Assembly (NCBI RefSeq): GCF_043641665.1
Contig: NC_092196.1
Span: 14,381,692 to 14,445,691 of the forward strand
Reading direction: 5' to 3'
Length of the DNA: 64,000 nucleotides
From: Enoplosus armatus
Lineage: Eukaryota; Chordata; Actinopteri; Centrarchiformes; Enoplosidae
How positions within the stretch are numbered: position 1 is the stretch's first letter; each line of letters begins with the position of its first letter. A program made the translations under genes and the position numbers. This document shows positions 50,601-61,600 of this stretch, one piece after another. The notes under the pieces were generated by a model that saw only the letters and a program-made list of their open reading frames with translations, had not been told where the DNA came from and made no database searches.

Positions 50601-53600
50601 GCCAGTGTTCCGGCCCAGTTCTCCCAGCGTGGGAGCTCAGCGTGGGAGCATGGGGACTGTGGTCAGCCACTAATGTCTCTATTGCTTCCAGATTGTCTAC
50701 AAATGACTACAGAAGTTTGCTGTTCAAACTCAACACTCTGCTTGCATCTGCAGTAAAGCAAACACCAAACTGTCCACAAGTCTGGTTGTGCTCCTTCTTG
50801 GCCGCTGTGTGCCCTGTGTAAGTGCCTCCAACACGCTGACTGCTTAGATAAGATCCAACCCAGCGTTTATTTGTTAGGAAATTCAGATCCTTTAGCCCTG
50901 GAAATAAGAAATGTTTTTGGCTCGCTGTTACAGGCATGTTGAAACCATGACTTGTCAAGCATATCATGAAATGGCAGCTTTATTTGAATACTTAACAACC
51001 CCATCGATTTACCACACATATCGGAAAAGCACATTAAATTGGTCAAGGTCTGTTTGAGTCATATTTTGCCCCAGTAATGACTTATGTCTGATGGTGGTCA
51101 GATGGTTTTGGTTAGTCGTGAGCATCTGTTGCACTTTAAGCAAATGAGGAGCATCAAAATGCTGTTTCATTATTTTGAGTTTGTTTGTTAGAAGCTTTCG
51201 GTTGCTCCTTCACCCACACAGAGGTTGTGACTCACACAAGAACGCAAGTTATTTTTTAGAGATAGAGATCTGATTAAGGCACTGCAGCACCTCATATACG
51301 GTCTAGTTAGTTGTGATTTGGTGAAGCAGTATGACTCTTGGCTAGCTGGCACCACACACCTTATTGCAGACAGCAGGGGAAAACAAAGAGGTCACTCTCT
51401 GAAACACTAATGAACCTTGCCAACAGAGCCATGGGTAACCTCATGCAGGATGTTTGTGAGCCATCACAAATTTGTGGATTCAACTGAGGTGTTTTACTTG
51501 TCAGCGCGTCCTCACATGTCCATCCTAAATGGAGAAAGGCAGAGCACACATGATTTTGGGCAGCACTTTACTTGCTGTGTGTTTCTAGAGGAGCGAGCCC
51601 CTGCTAGGCAAGAAAAACAGGAAAACTTCTCTGTGAAAGTGTTGCCTTTGATCTCAAATTGAGATTGGATTAGATTGGATTAACTCCCTGTTGCCTTTCT
51701 CTCTGTCTCTCACCTCAGAGTGCAATAATTTCCTTTGCTTGACACTGGCTTTTGGCCAAAACAGGAAGAAAAAAGGATAAGTGGATAACAACTCCTTTCA
51801 TGTTTGATGTATTAAAGCATAAATGACTGTTTCGAGAGTCTTTTCCTAGGTTTACAGTTTTGTGTATGGTGATCCAGACTTTGCATAGACATGCCTTGCT
51901 GATAAGCATGATTTGAGGTGTATTCGAAGATATATGAACTGGTGGCGGGTAACGGAGAAGTGATATGTTTTGATTTATTTCACCTCTGGCCGCTAAAGCC
52001 TAATTAAAGAGATTACAATGGGACTATAATTACCACAACATCAAGCAGTTAATCTGACTTGATTTATCACAAATGGCTGCCCAGCTGTCCCTAGATAATA
52101 TTTCACCTGGCAATATGTTTGCAATGGCCTGTCAGTTACATAGATTTGTACACTGTGCCACGGGGCTGCCTGCATTTTGTTTATATTGAATTGCTTTCTG
52201 ACTTGTGTGACAGAGAGAATTAGCACTGAGCTCACAGTTATTTTCACTATCAATTGGATGTATTTTTTGTATTCATTATTCAACCTATAAAATGTCACAA
52301 ATAATGACAAAATTGTTTTAAACATTGTGTTAATATTGTTGTCTTGATTAAAAATATTATTGTATAGCAATATAGAGAGGAGAAAAGTATTTTCCTTGAT
52401 CATTGACAAACTTGCGCTTTAATACTTCATTTGTCAATTAATTGACTAGTTATTTCAGTACTACAAAGCATAATGTAATAATACAATGTGGACAGAAGAC
52501 AAGAGTGATGTTGAGTGTAAGGCCATTAAAGCCAACAGAGGCTCTGGGCTTAGTGCTGCAGGGTCCAGCAGTGCTGTCTCTGTGCATGCTTGTGTATACA
52601 CACTGGCTATGCCTCCAGGGCGTGATGGGAAGTGAAAGGTCCTGACAGGGGGGTGAGAGAGTGCTATTTGACTAATGTGTACACAATCAGGCCCCTCCTG
52701 GAGTTATGGGAATACAGCGAAACACTAGGCAATAGAAATTGTACCAGTAGTGACAGTTTGATGATGCTACTGTATTACACTTAACATTTAGGTATGCAGC
52801 CAGTTTTGTTGTTCTCTCTGTGGTGTTGTGGTGTATTGTTACTGGTTCAGTCTTCTATCCTTGAAATGTCTCTTCATTGTGCAGTAGTAGCTGCTGTATG
52901 TTTCTGTCAGTGCTGCAGTGAAATGATTCTGCTTCCCCTTTATGCCTGGATTCATAACATGACAGTTGTCTATCTTTCTGTCTGCTTTCTGGTTTATTTC
53001 AGGGAGATATTCAACAACTACTGATTCTGGAGGACCCACAGGCCGCTGCCAGCTACTGTGTAAACTACATACCAGACTGTGACTCTAGTTTGCCCTATAA
53101 CAGCCAAGCCCTGGACCTGCAGGAGGTCAGTACTACCACCAACAGCAGGCAAGGCCTACAGGAAAAACCCATGCAAATCTTCATACAGTTCTTCGACAGT
53201 TGATACGATGAAGTATAGCCTCAGCCCACTCAATTAACTGCAGAGACATGGCTTGCATTTTTATTTGAACACAAAGGCCGGCATATCTTAATTCGTTCTT
53301 ATTTATTGTTTCATTGTGTTGTGTCCACATTTCCTTAGAGGCCCTGTCCTTTATAATACATTTTAAGCAATATGCTGAGCTTCTACTTCTAGCACTCATG
53401 TTAAAACATTATAAGGTCCTTCTGGTTACTGAAGTGGGCCTGCAGAAGCCCTTGCTTCACAGCCAACCAGTAAAAGGAGCACAAGCATGCCTATCAACAG
53501 ACCTATGTGTCCCTAAGACTTGTATGATTTACAAGCAGCCCCAGCCAAGAAGAGGTCTGAGTACAGTGCAAACGTACTGAGTGTTTGAAGGAGAGACTTG

Positions 53601-53699
53601 AGAAATTAAGACAGAATAGACCATCAGTCAAAGGAGAAGTGTCTTCTTTCAAATGCAGCCAGCAGTGGAGCGTTGTTAAGGTCAGGTGTTCCTTTGGCA

Positions 53700-53751
<52 letters not shown>

Positions 53752-56700
53752 AGAGCCAGGAGCCTATAACTCAAACATGATATAATAGCTCTTCCCCTCC
53801 TCAAGGCGTGCATAAAAGATTGAATCAATCATGGATATGAATTGCTGTATATTTCTTTGGTGAGAGTGAAAGATAGAGATAAGGAGGAAGGAGACAGCCA
53901 GAGGAATACAGGCAGAGAAAAGTGAATGTGTGTGTGTGCGTGGTTGTGCTTCAAGGAATACACAGATTTAACTGAACACTTAAATGTCTTATGTATGTGT
54001 CTATTTTTTTATGTGCGTGCCACGTGCATACACTCATGTTCGTACATACGTGTGTCTGCATGCAAATGTGTGCGCCCAGTCACTGATAATTCTCTAGAGG
54101 TGGTTCATTAATGGGAGTGTGAGGCCATTTCGATAGTCATCCAGCTGGCTTTTATGGAACTACAGCTGAGCAATAAGCTCTGAATCCAGAACATGTCAAC
54201 ATCTGTCACCCACTGACCTACTTCCCATCATTCTCCTTTACACACTGACCTTGTTTACAAGTGGATCTAAATCACATCATTGATGTCTTTCACAGACTGG
54301 GCCTTCAGCGTCTTTTTTAGGCAGAGGCCATTCAAATCACTGACATGCAATGGACATCTCTCTGGAGGATGACACAATCCATATTTGCTCACTTGCCAGA
54401 GCACACTAAGAATTAGCACCTCTGTACGATCATAGACAGGGTGACCCCTGACAGCAAATATGTCTTCTGCTTTGACTAAGAGGAAACTCCTCTACATTTG
54501 TTTGTCCTTTCTCATTTCATGTTTGCTTTAGGTTTTTACCAGCTCAGTGGGAGTCACAGTAGGTGTCTGGGTCACAGGACCTGTATGCATTGCTTTACTG
54601 TTGCAGGCTATTTTCTTTATTGTATTTTCTTTCACACCAGTGTTTGTTTTTTCTCCATCCTCCACCTGTGTCCTCATCTTGCGTTCCCTTTTTCATAAAA
54701 GAACTCCCAACTTGGCTCTGATGCCTTGATGCAAAGTGACCAGCCAGATGAACCAAAGGAGCACTCCAAAAAGGACAGGAAAGGCAAAAAGAACAAAAAG
54801 AAGAGGGACAAGGGCTCTAAAGGCAAACGCAAAGGCAAGGGCAAGGGCAAGAAGGGATACAGAAAGAAAAAACATGAAGAGGAGGGTCTCGAGGATGGCT
54901 TCCTTAGAGTGTCATCATCACTGCCTGAGTATCTATCCCAAGAACCTTTTCAGAGTTCCACAGAGTTGCCAGAAATTAAGAGCACCCTGGACACTTTCAT
55001 CCCCACTGAAGTCAAGACCCTCATGGAGATGCCCACACATGAACCCGACTCTACAACTGAGGCCCCCACTGTGGTGCCCAGTGCATTGCCTGAATCAAAC
55101 GTTACTGAGGAGGTAGACAAGTTTACCTGTAGATGCTCTCTACCCCTCCTCCTGCCATTTGCAGTTCTAACCGATCACTCGCCTAATACCTCCTAACCAT
55201 AGAGAGCACCTCTTCCTCTCCAGCTGCTTACCACCACCACTAACCAGCACCATCCTAATCATCACCTCCTCTACTTCCCTACTAGAAAACATGGAGAATG
55301 CATCTTAAATTTGAAATTTTGGATGATCTCACTAAATGCCTTCTGGCTGTGTGTGTGTGTTTTTTTTGTAGAACATGCAGTAGTACATGTATACCATATA
55401 TTCAAAAGCATGGTATTCATGGTACATACAGTATATGACGTGAAACCTACAGAATGAGTATTGGGTTTACAGTTCATTTAAGGTGAATATTGTGCTAGGA
55501 TACCATCTAAATCGTTTAAATCATACCTATGATAAATATGCCACAACAACTGTATATCTTTTTTTTATTTTATCTATTTTTAACTTTCCACAGCAACAAA
55601 AAAGGAATGTTTCTGAATGTCTCCTTCATGTTTATTATTTGCTAATTTTCCAAGTAAACTAATTTTTCATGCTCACACTGTTTCTGTAGCTGTTGCAGTC
55701 TCTGCCATGCTGCCACATGAATCTGATGTCTTCCATCAGCTAATTACACTCCAGCATTGTAATTAACTGCACACCTGTCAACCTGTATCCCAGATAATCA
55801 ACACAGTCACAGAACATCCAGTCTTGCTAACATTTATATTGTATATTACAAAATGTGCCTTTACTTGGAAGCACTGGGTGCTAATGAGAAGTGCTCAGTG
55901 TCCCCTGGTTCATTTTTGCTATGACTCATTTAAGCTCATGTGTTGGCCTACAGGAGGGCAAGCCAGTGAAGAAGCCAGAGGTGGAGGAGTATGGAGATGA
56001 CCTGTACAGAGACCTCTATGATGATCTCTCAGTTTCCACGGTAACAGTGGCCCCGAATGTTACTGAATATGAGGTAGGTTAAATGCAGACACAAGAAATG
56101 TCTTCATCTCAGCACAGAAACATTGAGGGATTAGTTTGGTATTCACTGCACCTGCCACTAATGGAGTTCTTCATTCCTTAACAGATTCTTGAATATGAAG
56201 ATTACAAGAATGACACAGAGTCAGAGTATGAAGAGGATGAAACATATACGAACTGGTTTGACTTTGCAGAGCGGGAAAGAGCAGGGACGTGGGATGGAGA
56301 GGTAAATCTCAAGTGAACTCATACATCAAGTGAGTGGTCACGTCTTCAATTGCCTGCGTCAAGTGATTTCTAACAACCCACATCTCTTCATCTGTTTTTC
56401 CTCCTCAGGCGAGCCTCAGAGCAGAGAAAGGCCAAAAGGGAGAGCCAGCTATTATAGAGCCGGTGAGCTGCTAGAGGCATTCAATGAATAGTCTAGTAGC
56501 TTTAGTTATGAGCATGGGAATGAGCTGATACTCTCCTAATGTACATTTCATTCTATCTGTGCTTGTTTCTAGGGTACATTAGTAGAAGGACCCCCAGGTC
56601 TACCAGGGCCAGAGGTAAGCCCATTCACTGCCACAGAAGAAAATGGAAATTTTGACTGTCTTGTCTCTGTAATTGCACAGGATGTGGCATAATGTAACAT

Positions 56701-58608
56701 AAGCAGGAAGTCTCCAGATGTGGTGCAAATTGTTGGGAATTTTGGATTCCAGCCATCAGGATGCAACTGTGGTGTTTTTGGAAAAGGAAACAGGGTTTTC
56801 AGCACTACAGTGCAATGCAAGACGGCACTTTGTGAAAGTTTGTTTGAGGATATTCTGTATACATCTATTAACACATCATGAAGTGACCACTAGAAGTGCA
56901 TCATTAAGTTAAAGTTAAAATTTGTTAGTAAGTTAAAAATGAAATTGCTCTTTAATGTTTGTTTGAGTGCTGTGAATGTGTCCTCCACAGGGGCTCACTG
57001 GCCCAGCTGGACCAACAGGCCCCCCAGGACCCAGGGGAGACCCTGGTGAATTGGTGAGTTTGGCTTAGGCCTGGACCTGGGCCCATTGGGTTAGTTTGAC
57101 CCCAGTTTGACCCCTTCACCTGTGGGACAGAGCTGTGAGCTCACATTGAAACATGCCCATGGGATTACCATGTGCTGGTTCAGTCCTGAACTGAACCTGT
57201 TGGACTTCAGGGACGGATGTTGACTCACACATGTTTGACCTGATTTTCTTTTGTGTGTGTGCAAGTGTCCATTTCTCCATGATTCATCACAATGGAACAC
57301 GCACACACACACACACACTGACAGATGCTCTGTCATTTCCCAGTTGTTGGTTTTTATCATTTTGCTTTATTAGAATGCAGATTCCCATTGCTTACAAGCA
57401 CATCATCTTCAGTCATTGCATATGCTTTTAGTAGCTATGTACAGTTCAGGTTCAGCCCACATAACAAACAAACCTATAATTTATTTCCCAAGATAAAATC
57501 GAAAGAAATGCAACAATGGTGGATATCACTGAACCTGGCACTGAGATAAATAAGTAATGAAGGGTTTAACAAATGCAATGTATCTACAAATAATGTCTTT
57601 AGCCATGGCATTAAAAAGACATGAATATGAATCACCAATATGTTTTATTAACTGAAACAAAGGATTATACTGATTCTTTATGTATTATATGTGCTGTGTC
57701 TTGCCCTCACTACCATAGCTTCATTTATAAACATTCATTCAAATAATTATTTTAATGGTCTTGAGTAAATGTAACAACATAAATTAATTCAATTGTTTGA
57801 ATATGCATGCCTTTAATGTTTATTGTATTTTCCACATAACATACATAAACATACACTTCACATTGAACATAAAATGCACTAAAACAAAACACATAAAGGC
57901 ACTTTGAATATGATGGAGGTTAGGCAACATGATGCCTTTGTTTGGTATAATTTAAAAGCAGCAACAGCCTCCAGGTCCTCCTGAAGCACAGATATTGTAA
58001 GTATTACATGTGAAGGAGTAAAATGAACTCCTCCTTTGTTCGCTATTGAACACACTTAAATCTGTCCACCAGTGATTGACACATATGAATTAGCTCTTGT
58101 CTTTAAGGCTTTATGTAATACTTATGGGGACATCCTGTAGTCATTTAATGCTTCAGGTAGAAAATCATAAGCCTGCTGTATAGTCTACTAGAACCCACCT
58201 CGACAACTCATTTTATTGCATATGCAGTAGTATTATTATATTTTTTATTTTTTGGAAAAAGATGTTCACCAATGAGTTAAGATAAGTAAACATATTTCCA
58301 CTGCTACTTTACTTGTGCCAGAGACAAACAACTGTCAAGTATTTGACAAAAGGCACATTTATTGTATAAATGTATTTATAAATGACATTTAGTTTAATTA
58401 CTAGTAAAGGAATGTATCATACCAATTACTTCTAGATACCTTTAACAGTAATCTGATGGACACAATCTTTATGACTCAATGCTACATTAAATGACGTGTT
58501 AAAATGGATATTTACAGTGTGTAAACAGAAGATAAGGTAGTGTGTGCGTGTGACATGCCCTGTGGAAATGGAGCAAAGGTTGTTTTTACAGTGTTTAGAT
58601 TGCAGGGC

Positions 58609-58681
<73 letters not shown>

Positions 58682-61600
58682 ATACACACTCACAGTAGCT
58701 GATGCTTATCCTTTTCCCTGTCCTCTCTCTTTTCAGGGTCCCCCAGGACGTCCTGGTCTTGCCGGGGTTGATGGGATTCCAGGTCCTCCAGGAACCCTGT
58801 TGATGCTACCAGTAAGACCTTAAAGCACACTCATGCCTGCTCATGCACACACAAACACACACAGAAGGAGCACACCTTTTCCCAGTGTGGAGTAGTGGCA
58901 TGACCACAAGGGGGGGCTGTGTGATTGAACTTCATTTACATTGGGGAATCCTGTGGTGGGAGCTGATTCCTCTTTTTCATTGCCTCCAGTTCCAGTATGG
59001 AGGTGATTCCCAGAAGGGACCAGTGGTGTCTCCCCAGGAGGCGCAGGCTCAGGCTATCCTGCAACAGACCAAGGTACACTTCACAAAAAATGTACTTTGG
59101 TGTCATTATGTCATATTATTAACATCAGTGACTGTTGTTGTTGCTATTGTTTCATTTTATCTTGTATGATAATTCATTGCATATCAAAAGCCAAAGGGTA
59201 CCTTGTGCAGCGTACATAAACCACCCAGCTGTGTTTTTATTCCAGCTGTCACTGAAGGGACCTCCAGGTCCAATGGGTCTTACAGGGCGACCAGGCCCAC
59301 TGGTAAGGCACTCCTCTGACCTTGACCATCATACCTCAAGGGCTCCTGCAACCTTTTACCACAAGTTCACATTGTGTCTGACCAGGCACAAGCTCTACTC
59401 TCTAGTTCCCATCCTAACCTCATCATTATGCATGCTCAGTATTTTCAAATTCCTGCGATTGGGAAATCACTGCAGGGTTGCCAAAATGAACAGATTTTTA
59501 AGATGATTTGTTCTTAGCTCGTTTGTATTTTGTCTGTTTGAGTGAGGAGTTGAATTGCTCCTGTACATCATTACACATTACATGTAATGAATTCTTGTGT
59601 TTATTTCGCAGGGTATTCCAGGTCCCACTGGGTTCAAAGGAGACAGGGGAGACAGTGGCCCTCCTGTAAGACCAGACATTATTTTTACCTCACTACTAGC
59701 TTTTTTTTGGCCACACTTTTCATTCTTTGTCACTCTTTTTGCACCTTTTTGCATTTGTCTTACTCTGTTCCCTTCTCATCTAGGGACCACATGGGTTGCC
59801 AGGCTCTCCAGGAATTGATGGAAAACCAGGAAAGAGGGTGAGATATCTTGAATATTGCAGCTTTCCACACTGAAAACCTCTGTATCTGCAGCTTGTGTTA
59901 AAAGAATGCTGTGCCTGACATACTGTAAAGCAAAACCTATTTAAACTGGGTTGTGTATATCATAGGGGCGTGCAGGAGTGGATGGAGGTCGTGGAGCTCC
60001 AGGTGAAACAGGCTCTAAGGTAAGCTCTTTGACTGTTTTCATTAGTGACAATCTCAACTAATTGAGGTGCACCAAACACCCAGACATCTTTTGTTCCAGC
60101 AAAGTATTTACGTCTACGGCGAATACTAGCTGAGGTTAATAGTTGTGTGAATGCTAGATGGCCAGTTGTAAGACCATATTGCTGATGTTTGGTGTTATGT
60201 TCCCATTAATTCAGTTTCCTGTTTCCATGAACACAACAATACCACAAGTGTTTAGGCAGTAAGGTCTTGTACGATAACAAACTATCTCCACTTGCAAGTG
60301 TAAGCCTTTAGGTATCCAGCAGCCCACAGCTTTTTATATGTATTGACAACGAGGCAACTCAATACCTAACAGCTGCAGGAAGAGCTTAGTAAATAAATCA
60401 GGCTCCCTTGATGCCGGGTCTGACAGAACAGCAGAGTCTTTATCAGTCAAAGCAGCATTTTAGCAGACCTACAGCTAATCTGAAAGCTCCCTCTCCCCAA
60501 CACATACTCAGAGCAGATGGGAGGCTCTGCCAGGGGAGACTTTCACTACAATTCTGCTAATGTTTACACATTACCGTATGTGTGTGTGTGTGTTTCAGGG
60601 TTTAATGCACTTGCTTCTCTATTAATTTTCAGGGTGACAGGGGTTTTGACGGCCTGCCAGGTCTCCCAGGAAACAAGGGACACAGAGTGAGTTTGGTTTG
60701 GTAACTTAACATTGTCACTGTATTCATTTAGTCATTCAGACACTAACACGCCAGCACGGCGTGCATGAATACCTTACTCATCATATGGCAGATGTTTATT
60801 TGCATATTGTGATCATGATGATTGTTGTGATTTCTGTGATGACAGTGTACACTAAAAAGCATCTGCTTGATACTGCTCTGCTATAAAGAGAACAATCCTA
60901 AATATCTTGAGGCTTGTGGCTAATGCTTTTATCTTGTAGGGGGACAGAGGAAAGCCTGGTCCTCATGGGCCTGTTGGAGAGTCAGGAGAAAAGGTGAGTG
61001 CACAGTACTTTGCAGAATTTACTTGCAACAGAAAAGACATCCTGCTGCAGTGCTTTGTTTTTCTTAATTTTTTTCCATCACACAATGTTAAAAAGGAAAA
61101 CCCTTCGAGGTCAATGAATCAATTCTACAAAGCATTAGATGGTAAAGCACCACAGATCAAAGCAGGCTTTACTGAAATTAAGTCATAAACTCCTGATTTT
61201 TTTAATTCCACTATGTTCGCCTACTTCATTAAGTATCAAGGTCTGCAAAAGACATGAAAGCTATGCAGTGCATCCCTGACATAGAATTGAAAATATGAAA
61301 GATAGAAGCTCTGTCAAGATAGTATCTATCCATGCAGGCGGGCGGGAGAAGTTTGAGAGAGCGGTCTATTAGTCTTTGCTCGAAGATAGTTGAGCCTTAT
61401 CTGTCAGGCAGTGAATTTCTTTAATGAGCTATTTTCACAGATTATTCTGTGGGGATATAAATGTATCCACGCCTGAGGTTAACTCAGAGAGGTGCATGAG
61501 ATTTATGTGTTGAATCTGTTTCCGTCTTTGTTATTTTAGGGATCTGATGGACCTGTGGGGCCAAGAGGGCAACCAGGCGAACCTGTGAGTAACTACATCT

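Noticed and set aside
50225..50821. 198-codon open frame with a Gly/Pro-rich patch in col5a3 intron 4
   Set aside because: It has no Gly-X-Y periodicity, no matching splice sites, and no family resemblance; the patch comes from a short GC-rich stretch.
54726..55196. Lysine-rich open frame that looks like a separate nuclear or ribosomal-type protein
   Set aside because: It is internal to col5a3 exon 6: the frame extends back to an acceptor at 54702, joins exon 5 in phase, and stops only because it reads into the following intron.
57962..57996. Collagen-like mini-exon: encodes [10 protein letters not shown] and is followed by gtaagt
   Set aside because: The length (35 bases) is not a multiple of three, it lacks a pyrimidine tract, and exons 11 and 12 already join to match the family without extra sequence. 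Possibly a cryptic exon, but not supported.
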